In this document: positions 17,255 through 25,044 of the stretch, one piece after another | Numbering within the stretch: position 1 is the stretch's first letter | Layout: the number at the start of each line of letters is the position of its first letter | Origin: Hespellia sp. | Lineage (GTDB): Bacteria > Bacillota > Clostridia > Lachnospirales > Lachnospiraceae | Direction of reading: 5' to 3' | Assembly (NCBI GenBank): GCA_028694105.1 | Contig: JAQUUC010000010.1 | Coordinates: forward strand, 1 to 64,000 | Length of the DNA stretch: 64,000 nt | Position numbers and translations under genes: made by a program | Notes under the pieces: generated by a model | What the model saw: only the letters and a program-made list of their open reading frames with translations | The model's database searches: none | What the model was told of the DNA's origin: nothing

Positions 17255-18586
17255 CTACTTTGTCTTACTAATCACAATATATGAATCGCCTACATCTGTT
17301 ACTTTACCACTGATTGAAGCGTGAATTCCAACACTTAAACCGTCTGCAGGCTGTCCAATCATCTGTCCCACGGTTACCATATCGCCTTTTTTGACGATTG
17401 CTTTCGCGGGTGCTCCGATGTGCTGACCCAGCAGGATTTTTACTTTATCCATAGGAACAACCGTATCGGTAAGTGGAGCATCTACATTGTATTTATGTAA
17501 TCCCAAACGTGCTTCCAGTCTCTCTTCCGGTGCTTTTCTGTACTCTCGTGACTCCTTGACCGGAGCTGGCTTTACACCCTGAGGTGGTTTCACACCTGAT
17601 TTTCGAAGGCCGTCCTTGTAAACCGCCATAAGTGATCTTGGCGATAACCCCTGTGGACATGAGAACAACTCACATAATCCGCAGGAAGAACAAAACATGG
17701 TATTGATGTAAGGATTTACATCGCGGAAATCTTTGTTCGATGCAGCCCGCATAAAGAGATGCGGCTGAATCGGATGACCTAACGCATGTCTTGGACAGAG
17801 ATCCGTACACATCTGACACTGACAACAGATAGAAGCAGCCCGATTCATTTCAATCGATGGATTACTGTTTTTCTTCTTCACCAGATAATGATCCGGCGGC
17901 AATACTAAGATTGCGTTCGTTGTCTTTGTGACCGGCTGTGAACCGGATCCGATGTTACCCATCATAGGTCCGCCGACCAGATATACGGGATCTTTTATTG
18001 TTGTTTTTCCGGCTAAAGCTACGACTTCTTCAATCGTACAGCCAAGTGGTACCCTCACAGTTACAGGATGTTCGACTTCTGCAACGACAGATACAACTTT
18101 GTCTGTAACAGGTTCCTTCTTCTCAAGTGCTCTGTACACGTTGTAGACTGTCTCTACATTAAATACGGCAATACCTTCCTCTATCGGAAGTCCGCCCGGG
18201 CGAACAACTCTGCCTGTTGCCTCATAAATCAAAACAATTTCATCACCCATCGGGTATACGCCGTCTAATAAATGAATGCGTATTTTGGGAAATTCATCAA
18301 TAAACTGATTCATCGCCTGAATCGTTGCTTTGTATTCTTTTTTTATTCCTATGACTGCTTCTTCTGCTTTTACAGTTTCGGCAATCAGATTAAATGTCTT
18401 CATAATCTCATATGCATATTGCTCTAATAACTGCCTGTGCAGTTTCAGAAGAGGCTCACATTCTGCACAATTCAGGATTATGGTATTTGCTCTTTCATCC
18501 AGTTTTACATATGTCGGGAATCCGGCTCCACCGGCTCCCACAACACCTGCCTCGCGGATGACATTGCTCAGTTCCTTAATGTTCAT
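17255..18586 (-). CDS. pduS: PduS-type Fe-S flavoprotein (RnfC-like)
   Basis: The 443-residue protein has the RnfC/NuoF-like glycine-rich start (AGVVGAGGAGFPTYVKL), an SLBB-type middle, and two 4Fe-4S motifs: CCQCQMCTDLCPRHALGHP near residue 251 and CSSCGLCELFSCPQG near 300. A C-terminal barrel-sandwich domain (near residues 370-443) follows. PduS proteins move electrons between NADH/flavin and the shell Fe-S protein PduT or a cobalamin enzyme. Here there is no B12 enzyme, so the role is probably general redox balance or activase reduction. It is adjacent to the pduT-type gene. Confidence 0.85.
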   Translation of the reverse strand: MNIKELSNVIREAGVVGAGGAGFPTYVKLDERANTIILNCAECEPLLKLHRQLLEQYAYEIMKTFNLIAETVKAEEAVIGIKKEYKATIQAMNQFIDEFPKIRIHLLDGVYPMGDEIVLIYEATGRVVRPGGLPIEEGIAVFNVETVYNVYRALEKKEPVTDKVVSVVAEVEHPVTVRVPLGCTIEEVVALAGKTTIKDPVYLVGGPMMGNIGSGSQPVTKTTNAILVLPPDHYLVKKKNSNPSIEMNRAASICCQCQMCTDLCPRHALGHPIQPHLFMRAASNKDFRDVNPYINTMFCSSCGLCELFSCPQGLSPRSLMAVYKDGLRKSGVKPPQGVKPAPVKESREYRKAPEERLEARLGLHKYNVDAPLTDTVVPMDKVKILLGQHIGAPAKAIVKKGDMVTVGQMIGQPADGLSVGIHASISGKVTDVGDSYIVISKTK

Positions 18587-18601
18587 GCTTTTGTTTCACT
18601 C

Positions 18602-18856
18602 CTATGCTTGGTCTACAATACCTACGATAGCCGCATCAACCGGTGCGTTCTCACAACCGCAGCCAATTCTTGCCGCACTACCCTGTGCCACCAGTACAAT
18701 CTCTCCAATGCCTGCTCCTATATTATCAATGGCAACAAATTGATTGGCAGATGCTTTCATATGATCCAGTGGCTCTACAATCATAAGTTTGTTTCCCACC
18801 AGTTTTTAACTTTTTCTTGTGGAAACGATACTTCCCACTACTTTACCAATAATCAT
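18602..18856 (-). pseudogene. EutN/CcmL-type pentameric vertex shell protein, interrupted by an in-frame stop
   Basis: Reading from the ATG at 18856, behind a good GGAGG site, gives MIIGKVVGSIVSTRKS, then TAA at 18806-18808. The same frame continues as KLVGNKLMIVEPLDH and so on to the normal end at 18602. The join reproduces the family pattern STRKxEKLVGNKL, so a single GAA-to-TAA change at codon 17 explains it; there is no frameshift. The full frame would be 84 residues, the usual BMC-P length. Reinitiation at the GTG at 18799 would give 65 residues but has no ribosome site. It is the only BMC-P gene in the locus. A base error, readthrough or true loss are all possible. Confidence 0.8.
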
Positions 18857-18888
18857 GTTGTTCCTCCATCTGCATTCACATTCATTGT

Positions 18889-19533
18889 CTATTTCATAAT
18901 TGTTACTGTCTGTCCTGTTGAAATCTTACATGCATTTGCCTCATCTGTATCAATATGCATTTCAAGAGTAAAACTGTCATCCACTCTGATCTTTACATGA
19001 TTGAAGATAGTTCCTCTCTCATTGTCCGCCTTTACTGATACGATATCACCATCGTGTACACCGGCTGCACGTGCATCTTTCGGTGACATATGGATATGTC
19101 TCATTGCAATGATACAGCCTTCCTGTAAGTACAGAGCACCTTTTGGTCCGACAACCGCTACCGGAGCAGAACCTGAAATCTTACCCGATTCGCGGATCGG
19201 AGCTTTGACTCCCAGTTTGACAGCATCTGTAGCCGATATTTCTACCTGAGAAGCTTTTCTTACAGGTCCTAAGATTCTTACATTTTCTATAGCTCTAAGC
19301 TTTAAACCTACGATTGTAACAGTTTCGTTTGATGCGAACTGCCCTCCCATAAGTTCTTTTTTCTTTGTCAATTGATATCCCGGCCCAAAGAGAGCTTCTA
19401 CGTGCTCTTGGGTTAAGTGGATATGTCTTGCGGATACACCGATTGGCACCAAAAATCCAGAATCAGATGTATCTTCCTTCGCAACAGCCTCCATGACCAT
19501 GCGAGTAATCAATTCAATATTTTTTGTCTCCAA
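18889..19533 (-). CDS. pduL: phosphate propanoyltransferase (PduL)
   Basis: PduL converts propionyl-CoA plus phosphate to propionyl phosphate, which yields ATP through a kinase, and regenerates CoA inside the shell. The zinc-binding PduL repeats are visible: VGVSARHIHLT-like (IGVSARHIHLTQEHVE) and MRHIHMSPKDA, with HIDTDEANA near the end. The frame is open to an ATG at 19602, but that codon lies inside a perfect hairpin. I favour the TTG at 19533 (214 residues), preceded by AGGTG. The N-terminus NIELITRMVMEAV is an amphipathic encapsulation helix. The exact start is uncertain. Confidence 0.85.
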   Translation of the reverse strand: METKNIELITRMVMEAVAKEDTSDSGFLVPIGVSARHIHLTQEHVEALFGPGYQLTKKKELMGGQFASNETVTIVGLKLRAIENVRILGPVRKASQVEISATDAVKLGVKAPIRESGKISGSAPVAVVGPKGALYLQEGCIIAMRHIHMSPKDARAAGVHDGDIVSVKADNERGTIFNHVKIRVDDSFTLEMHIDTDEANACKISTGQTVTIMK

Positions 19534-19581
19534 ATCAACACCTGCTCTTTCCTCATAATGAGTAAATCTTAATAGCCTTTC

Positions 19582-19608
19582 GGCCTTATGATTTATCATC
19601 ATAAGGCC
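19582..19608 (-). other. perfect intercistronic hairpin between shell gene and pduL
   Basis: GGCCTTATGAT and ATCATAAGGCC form an 11-base-pair stem with a five-base loop. No U-tract follows on the minus strand. It probably protects the upstream shell-protein mRNA or reduces transcription into pduL, helping make shell protein in excess of enzyme. Confidence 0.55.
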
Positions 19609-19626
19609 AGGGCCATTATTAGGAAA

Positions 19627-19905
19627 TTATTTTACTGTTGGTAAAATCTTCTCTACATCTGTGTGTGGTCTTGGAATTACGTGTGTTGCGATCATCTCGC
19701 CGAGTGCTGCTGCGCTTGCTGCTCCAGCTTCCACTGCTGATTTTACAGCTCCAACATCTCCACGTACCATAACTGTTACTAATCCAGAACCGATTTTCTC
19801 TGTTCCTACTAATGTAACATTTGCTGCTTTGCACATTGCATCTGCAGCCTCGATTGCTGCTACTAAACCTCTTGTTTCAACCATTCCTAATGCTTCCTGT
19901 GACAT
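19627..19905 (-). CDS. pduJ: hexameric BMC shell protein, PduA/PduJ type (copy 1)
   Basis: The 92-residue protein is a canonical single-domain BMC-H protein: [10 protein letters not shown] at the start, [19 protein letters not shown] in the middle and [14 protein letters not shown] at the end. The segment IGSG lines the central pore for small polar molecules such as propanediol. By eye it differs from the protein at 20271 at about 14 of 91 positions, so the two are recent paralogues. AGGAGG-type ribosome sites precede both, as expected for major facet proteins. Confidence 0.92.
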   Translation of the reverse strand: MSQEALGMVETRGLVAAIEAADAMCKAANVTLVGTEKIGSGLVTVMVRGDVGAVKSAVEAGAASAAALGEMIATHVIPRPHTDVEKILPTVK

Positions 19906-19953
19906 AATGTTTTCCTCCTTAAATTGAATATGTTTGAAATTGTTCCATAACGA

Positions 19954-20238
19954 TTATTTAAAACGGCTTGCACTGAATTCAATCAGTTTTACAATCTCTT
20001 CATGAGGATTGGCAATCACTCCGGATGCTACCGGTTTCTTGATTGCATTTGCTTTCGCCGCTTCCACTGCTTCTGTTACTGCTGAAACGTCACCGCCAAC
20101 AACAATTGTTACAAGCCTTCCACCTAGCTTTCTTTCCCAGGTCTCAAGCTCGACGCTCGACGTTTTGCACATGATGTCCAACGCATCTACTGCTGCTGAT
20201 ACACCTGTGATTTCAATAAAGCCATATGATTTGCTCAT
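19954..20238 (-). CDS. hexameric BMC shell protein, divergent pore type
   Basis: The 94-residue BMC-H protein has SYGFIEITGVSAAVDALDIM at the start and GGRLVTIVVGGDVSAVTEA in the middle. The pore-loop region (RKLGGRLV) differs from the PduA-type IGSG, so its channel should pass a different solute. The C-terminal half has the usual VIANPHEEIVKLIE. It lies between the two PduA/J-like genes. Assignment to a specific subclass (PduK, EutM or other) is not possible by eye. Confidence 0.88.
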   Translation of the reverse strand: MSKSYGFIEITGVSAAVDALDIMCKTSSVELETWERKLGGRLVTIVVGGDVSAVTEAVEAAKANAIKKPVASGVIANPHEEIVKLIEFSASRFK

Positions 20239-20270
20239 AAAACTGCTCCTTTTTCCTCTGTTATCTCCGA

Positions 20271-20546
20271 TTATACAGTAGGAAGGATTTTTTCTACATC
20301 ATTGTGTGGTCTTGGGATTACGTGTGTTGCCACTAATTCTCCAAGTCTGCTTGCTGCTGTTGATCCGCTCTCTACTGCTGCTTTTACAGCGCCAACATCT
20401 CCGCGTACCATAACTGTTACTAATCCGGAACCAATTTTCTCTGTTCCTACTAATGTAACTTCTGCTGCTTTTGTCATTGCATCAGCAGCCTCAATTGCTG
20501 CTGTAAGTCCTCTGGTCTCTACCATTCCTAATGCTTCCTGTGCCAT
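20271..20546 (-). CDS. pduA: hexameric BMC shell protein, PduA/PduJ type (copy 2)
   Basis: The 91-residue BMC-H protein has [20 protein letters not shown] and the same KIGSG pore motif and [14 protein letters not shown] tail as the paralogue at 19627. The two are separated by one divergent shell gene. Changes cluster in the second half (residues 56-71), on the outer faces of the hexamer, which may fine-tune lateral contacts. It is probably a main facet component. Confidence 0.92.
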   Translation of the reverse strand: MAQEALGMVETRGLTAAIEAADAMTKAAEVTLVGTEKIGSGLVTVMVRGDVGAVKAAVESGSTAASRLGELVATHVIPRPHNDVEKILPTV

Positions 20547-20603
20547 TTTTATTTCCTCCTGAAATTCGAATTTTATAATTAGTTACTATGATTTTATCAC
20601 AGT

Positions 20604-20918
20604 TTAGTTTTTATCGAAAGCGCTGATTTTCAGCATCTTCTCGCAATCTGCTGTCGGATGTGCAATTACATAGCTCTGAACGACACCTGTAAGTGAATCC
20701 GCTACCTTTTTACCAGCCTCGACTGCTGCTTCCACATCCGTTACACTCCCTCTGAATTTAATGGTAACGAGGAGTGGTACAGGGAGTGCATCAGCATTAC
20801 CCGGTTTATTCTTATCGAATTTTTCCAGCCATACATTTGCTGCTTTACATCCGGCATCCGCCGCCATAAATGCAGTTGTAAGACCAAATACTTCTAAGAT
20901 TCCTACTGCTTCTCCCAT
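20604..20918 (-). CDS. hexameric BMC shell protein with an extended loop
   Basis: The 104-residue BMC-H protein starts GEAVGILEVFGLTTAFMAAD and ends SYVIAHPTADCEKMLKISAF. Compared with PduA it carries an insert of about ten residues (KFDKNKPGNADALPVP) between the first helix and the following strand, and the pore region reads VTIKFRGSV. This insertion would sit near the pore or on one face of the hexamer. It is encoded first among the shell genes of this cluster. The exact subclass is uncertain. Confidence 0.85.
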   Translation of the reverse strand: MGEAVGILEVFGLTTAFMAADAGCKAANVWLEKFDKNKPGNADALPVPLLVTIKFRGSVTDVEAAVEAGKKVADSLTGVVQSYVIAHPTADCEKMLKISAFDKN

Positions 20919-20940
20919 GATTTATCTCCTAACGAATATC

Positions 20941-22167
20941 CTATTGATTAATGATTGCAATCTTAAGACCTGTCATTGCAAGGTTGGTCTGATGTGCTTC
21001 ATTAATCTGCTCTAACGGGAATTTATCAGTGATTAATTCCTTCATTGGAAGTCCGATTGCCTGAGATCTCTTTAAGAAATCAAACGTAGTAGCATAATCT
21101 CTCAATGTGTATACCCATGAACCTACGGTTGTAATTTCCTTTGAGCAAATATCAAAATGTGGATTGATTGTTGCATCTCCACCATTGATGAAGAATCCCA
21201 GCTCACAAAGTCCGCCGCCGTTTCTGATGAACTTGTAAATGTTAGAATGAGCCATTGGATTTCCGGTGCACTGGAAAGCAAAATCTGCAAGGTGTCCGCC
21301 AAATGCGTCCTTTACACCTTCTGTCAAAGCTTCAATTCCTTTGTGATCCATAAAGTTTACAGAAGCTTCCGCTCCCATTCTCCTGGCGAAATCAAGTCTC
21401 TGTGCATTACCATCTACAGCTACGATGTTCTCGATACCCATGGTGCGAAGAACAGCAATACAGATCAGACCGATTGGTCCGCATCCCTGAACAACTACTC
21501 TGGAGTTGAAACGAAGGATTCCTGTTGTCTTTGCTCTCTCTACTGCGTGAATCAATACTGCACAAGGTTCAATTAAGATTCTTGAATCTAAATCTAAGTC
21601 ACTTACATTGAAGAATGTTGATCCAAAGGATCCACCGCGGATTAAGATGTAATCAGAAAACCATCCGTTCAAATGAACATCATCGTCCGGGAGTAAGCCG
21701 TATACATCAGCAGCTCCAACATTCTGTTTGTTTAAATCATACATTGTAATGTCCGGATCATCCGCGAAAATCATACAGGTTACGACTTTATCGCCAAGTG
21801 CGACCGGTTTGCCGGCGCTGTCCTTTGTTACATTCTTACCCATCTTAACGATTTCTCCGGTACCCTCATGTCCGAGTGCAACCGGGATCAGGCTAAATGG
21901 ATCTCTCTTGAATTCGTGGGCATCTGTTCCGCAGATTCCACAGCCTTCTACTTTTACAAGAATATCATCATCGCCAACTTCCGGCATTGGGAATTCTTTA
22001 ATTTCATAATGTTCTAATTCTGTAAGCATTGCCACTCTGGCTGTTGCCGGGATGTTTCCCTGTGCCTTTGGAGCACTTGCAGCAGATGCTGTCTGAGAAG
22101 CTCCGCCAGTCATATTAGATAAGACCTGCTTTACAATCTCTTCAATATTTGTTGAATTCATATCCAT
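20941..22167 (-). CDS. zinc-type alcohol dehydrogenase with N-terminal encapsulation helix
   Basis: The 408-residue medium-chain dehydrogenase has the catalytic zinc motif CGICGTDAHEF, GHEGTGEIVKMG and a Rossmann motif (VVVQGCGPIGLI). The four-Cys structural zinc lobe is missing: the region after VTCMIFADDPDI keeps one Cys. The first 20 residues (STNIEEIVKQVLSNM) form an amphipathic helix, followed by an Ala/Ser/Pro linker of about 25 residues, the signature of a BMC cargo tag. It may reduce lactaldehyde to 1,2-propanediol or propionaldehyde to propanol. The substrate is not certain. Confidence 0.82.
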   Translation of the reverse strand: MDMNSTNIEEIVKQVLSNMTGGASQTASAASAPKAQGNIPATARVAMLTELEHYEIKEFPMPEVGDDDILVKVEGCGICGTDAHEFKRDPFSLIPVALGHEGTGEIVKMGKNVTKDSAGKPVALGDKVVTCMIFADDPDITMYDLNKQNVGAADVYGLLPDDDVHLNGWFSDYILIRGGSFGSTFFNVSDLDLDSRILIEPCAVLIHAVERAKTTGILRFNSRVVVQGCGPIGLICIAVLRTMGIENIVAVDGNAQRLDFARRMGAEASVNFMDHKGIEALTEGVKDAFGGHLADFAFQCTGNPMAHSNIYKFIRNGGGLCELGFFINGGDATINPHFDICSKEITTVGSWVYTLRDYATTFDFLKRSQAIGLPMKELITDKFPLEQINEAHQTNLAMTGLKIAIINQ

Positions 22168-22180
22168 GTGTCTTTTCCTC

Positions 22181-23569
22181 CTATCGAATACACAAGCTGT
22201 CTGACATTACACATCTTCTTCTCTTTGTGAATGTGCTTGCGCTTGTAAGGCCTTCGCCAGTTCTACTTGCAATTGTAAATGTACAGATGCTTTCTCCACC
22301 GAAACCTAACGCTGCGTAAGAAGGACCATTCTTTACCAGAATTGCTGTATCCAATGCCTTGGCATATGTAGTAATACGATCCACATTCTTGGAGTGAATG
22401 TGTGCAGAATGACGATTGCCATGCTCTAACCATAACGCCGCTTCCACACCTGCCTCGAAATCTTTGACTCTCACAACACCAAGAATTGGCATCATAAGCT
22501 CTGTCGCGATCAGCGGATGTTCTTTTGCTCCTTCAAATGTAATGCATCGAATGTTCGATGGCACGTTAATGCCAATCATTCCAAGTAATGTCTTTGCATC
22601 ACGTCCAACACATTTTCGGTTCAGTTTTCCATTTGCAAGAACAACATCTGTTAATCTTTGCTGTTCCTCCTCGTTGATGAAGTAGCATCCCTGCTCATTG
22701 ACCATATAATGCATCAGTTCATCAGCGATAGAGTCAACTGCAACGATCTCTTTTTCAGCGATACATGGAAGATTGTTATCAAATGTACAGCCATTCACAA
22801 TATCCTCTGCTGCTTTACGGATATCTGCTGTCTCATCAACAAGTGCCGGTGGATTGCCGGCTCCGGCTCCAATACCACGCTTGCCTGAGGATAAAACTGC
22901 TGTGACAACTCCGGGACCACCTGTTGCGGCGATCAGCGGAATATCTTTGTGCTTCATCATGACATTGCTTGTTTCCAATGTTGGATTTTCAACGGTACAG
23001 ACAACATTGTCCGGTCCGCCAGCCTCCAGTGAAGCTTCATTCACAAGATTAATCGCATAGATCGAAGTCTTAATTGCTGCAGGATGCGGATTGAATACAA
23101 CGGTGTTGCCCCCGGCGATCATCCCCATGGAATTGCAAAGGACTGTCTCACTTGGGTTCGTACATGGTGTGATGGCTCCGATGACTCCGAATGGTCCCAT
23201 CTCCACTAATGTCAGTCCGCGATCTCCTGAAAGTGCTTCTGTTTTAATATCTTCTGTTCCGGGTGTCTTTTCTGCAACTAAGTGATGTTTTAAGATTTTA
23301 TCGCCAACATTTCCCATTCCAGTTTCTTCTACACCCATGCGGGCAAAAATTTCTGCATTTTCTTTTGTTTTTCTACGGATATTAGAAATGATTTTCTCTT
23401 TCTGATCCATCGTCATGTTTCTCAGAATCTTCTGAGATTTTTTTGCTGCTGCTATTGCGTCGTTCATATCAGTAAACACGCCGTGTTTGCCAGTAGGTGC
23501 CTCTGCAATCTGCATCTTTGCTAATACTTCTTGTACAATGTCTTGTACCATATTCTCATTAACAGGCAC
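22181..23569 (-). CDS. pduP: CoA-acylating propionaldehyde dehydrogenase (PduP-type)
   Basis: The 462-residue enzyme oxidises propionaldehyde with NAD+ and CoA to propionyl-CoA in the compartment lumen. Visible are the substrate/cofactor stretch GAITPCTNPSETV near residue 132, the GIGAGAGNPPALVD segment near 232 and the probable catalytic Cys269 in FDNNLPCIAEKE. The N-terminus (residues 4-20, ENMVQDIVQEVLAKMQ) is an encapsulation helix followed by a linker. Translation starts at GTG behind AGGAGGT. It is 13 bases ahead of the zinc alcohol dehydrogenase. Confidence 0.9.
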   Translation of the reverse strand: MPVNENMVQDIVQEVLAKMQIAEAPTGKHGVFTDMNDAIAAAKKSQKILRNMTMDQKEKIISNIRRKTKENAEIFARMGVEETGMGNVGDKILKHHLVAEKTPGTEDIKTEALSGDRGLTLVEMGPFGVIGAITPCTNPSETVLCNSMGMIAGGNTVVFNPHPAAIKTSIYAINLVNEASLEAGGPDNVVCTVENPTLETSNVMMKHKDIPLIAATGGPGVVTAVLSSGKRGIGAGAGNPPALVDETADIRKAAEDIVNGCTFDNNLPCIAEKEIVAVDSIADELMHYMVNEQGCYFINEEEQQRLTDVVLANGKLNRKCVGRDAKTLLGMIGINVPSNIRCITFEGAKEHPLIATELMMPILGVVRVKDFEAGVEAALWLEHGNRHSAHIHSKNVDRITTYAKALDTAILVKNGPSYAALGFGGESICTFTIASRTGEGLTSASTFTKRRRCVMSDSLCIR

Positions 23570-23607
23570 GAGATTACCTCCTTTTTCAATGTTATGATTT
23601 TCTCAGA

Positions 23608-24420
23608 TTATAAACCTAACTGAGCCATAACTTTCTTAGTGATCTCAGCAACTGTATCAGCATCAGCAGAATTAATAGCTGGAGCTGCATCACTGTGAGC
23701 GATTGCGCATCCACCACAGTTGTGGCAGTTTAACTCTGTCTTGTTCTGGCAGAGATCTGCTGGATGTTTGCCCGGAAGTCCCATCTGTCTTCTGATCTCG
23801 TATAATTTTTTGATCTGCTCTTTGTCGAATTCTTTTGGTCCGCCAAGCTGTTTTGATTTGTATAATAACTCAGCATAGAATTCTAAGGATTCCATTTTGT
23901 GGTATGCAGCTAAAAGATCTGTAGACCATGTAAGTGCTCCGTGGCTCTCCAGTAATACTGCATCAAAATATGGTAAATATTTCTCAAGGTTATCTGGAAT
24001 TTCCATTGTAGAAGGAGTACCGTACTCAGCGATTGGAACACATCCAAGAGCAATGACTGCCTCTGGCATGATTGGCTGTGTAAGTGGAATACCAGCAATG
24101 GCAAAACTTGTTGCAAATGTAGGATGAGCATGTACAACAGCGCCTACATCAGGTCTCTTGGCATATACACGCATATGCATTTTAATCTCTGAAGATGGTT
24201 TGAATCCTTTGTTCGCCTGAATTGTATTACCCTGAGCATCTACTTTACAAATATACTCCGGTGTCATGAATCCTTTTGAAACACCTGTAGGTGTGCATAA
24301 AAACTCATTGTCGTTCAATTTTACAGAAAAGTTACCATCATTTGCAGCAACCATATTTCTTCCATAAACTCTTTTACCAATCTCGCACATTTGTTTTTTG
24401 ATTTCAAATTCGTTTTGCAT
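23608..24420 (-). CDS. fucA: class II sugar-phosphate aldolase with C-terminal encapsulation helix (L-fuculose/L-rhamnulose-1-phosphate)
   Basis: I prefer the ATG at 24420 (270 residues), eight bases after AGGAGG; the ATG at 24426 is only two bases away. The class II fold shows NDGNFSVKLNDNEF, the zinc-ligand motif VVHAHPTFATSFAI and ESHGALTW. It would cleave the ketose-1-phosphate to DHAP and L-lactaldehyde. After the catalytic domain come four cysteines in a CX7CX2CX2C pattern, a linker, and a final helix ADTVAEITKKVMAQLGL that looks like a BMC cargo tag. This puts lactaldehyde production inside or at the shell. Sugar specificity is unresolved. Confidence 0.85.
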   Translation of the reverse strand: MQNEFEIKKQMCEIGKRVYGRNMVAANDGNFSVKLNDNEFLCTPTGVSKGFMTPEYICKVDAQGNTIQANKGFKPSSEIKMHMRVYAKRPDVGAVVHAHPTFATSFAIAGIPLTQPIMPEAVIALGCVPIAEYGTPSTMEIPDNLEKYLPYFDAVLLESHGALTWSTDLLAAYHKMESLEFYAELLYKSKQLGGPKEFDKEQIKKLYEIRRQMGLPGKHPADLCQNKTELNCHNCGGCAIAHSDAAPAINSADADTVAEITKKVMAQLGL

Positions 24421-24466
24421 TTTCATTTCCTCCTGAAATTGTTTGAATTTTGTTGTTTCTTAACAC

Positions 24467-24496
24467 ATTGTACTCCTATACCACACCATCTGTCAA
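24467..24496 (-). promoter_or_regulatory. promoter of the second BMC transcription unit
   Basis: On the minus strand a consensus TTGACA (24491-24496) is followed after 18 bases by TACAAT (24467-24472). Immediately upstream is a run of CAAC/CCAC repeats. It drives the aldolase and everything downstream to 13673. Confidence 0.75.
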
Positions 24497-24502
24497 CCTA
24501 TA

Positions 24503-24518
24503 TATGTTGTTTTTTGTG
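24503..24518. promoter_or_regulatory. candidate operator shared with the dehydratase promoter (copy 1)
   Basis: TATGTTGTTTTTTGTG lies just upstream of the -35 of the aldolase promoter. A 16-base match with a single mismatch occurs at 28906-28921 ahead of the dehydratase gene. The DeoR regulator of the operon is the obvious candidate to bind both. Confidence 0.4.
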
Positions 24519-24563
24519 TGGTTTTGAAAGTTTTGTGTTGTTTTTGTTGTTTTTCACAACTTA

Positions 24564-25037
24564 TTACTTACCTGCACTCTGTTCGTCCACTTCCCACGGC
24601 ATGACATCGCCTTCTTCTCTTAGATATTCCAGAATATCAATCACACCGTCATGATTCTTTGAATTCACGTAGAAAATTTTCTTACACCCTGCAAGTTGTA
24701 ACCATCTTGTTGCCTGATCGATATCTGCGTCAGGCTTGTCGATCTTTGTCACAATACCGATCACTTCCCGGTTTGCCATACAGGTGATATTGGGTGGAAA
24801 CAGACAGTATGGTTCGGTGGCTGCCACAAGCAGTCCGACAACGTCTGCCTCGTAGGTGTATACTGCAAGTGCAGCTCCAAGTCCCTGCGTCTGTACATAT
24901 TCTCCGGGCGTATCAATAATCACATCCAGATAATTTACATACTGTGTTTTGTGATATTTGATCTTTTTTCCTTTGAGTGCCTGAGTCAGTGTGGTCTTGC
25001 CACTCTCGCTCCGGCCTATTAAAATAATCTTCTTCAT
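24564..25037 (-). CDS. pduV: PduV/EutP-type small GTPase-like protein
   Basis: The ATG at 25037 (157 residues) begins directly at the P-loop strand and lies eight bases after the pduU stop; longer upstream starts would overlap that gene. The Walker A box is GRSESGKTT (residues 8-16), with DTPGEYV as the G3-like motif and TKIDKPDAD as the NKxD-like base-recognition motif. PduV/EutP proteins sit on the outside of microcompartments and have been linked to their movement in the cell. The two ends of the locus thus each encode a possible dynamics factor. Confidence 0.85.
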   Translation of the reverse strand: MKKIILIGRSESGKTTLTQALKGKKIKYHKTQYVNYLDVIIDTPGEYVQTQGLGAALAVYTYEADVVGLLVAATEPYCLFPPNITCMANREVIGIVTKIDKPDADIDQATRWLQLAGCKKIFYVNSKNHDGVIDILEYLREEGDVMPWEVDEQSAGK

Positions 25038-25044
25038 GGCTTTC

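Noticed and set aside
18602..18799. A short 65-residue EutN-like gene starting at the GTG at 18799.
   Set aside because: There is no ribosome site, and the start would fall inside the first strands of the fold; the upstream half is present in the same frame behind a good ribosome site, so a broken full-length gene explains the data better.
24427..24563. A CRISPR-like or tandem repeat in the CAAC/CAAAAC-rich stretch upstream of the aldolase.
   Set aside because: Units are only 5-8 bases, irregular and without spacers; the stretch is better read as a promoter/operator region.
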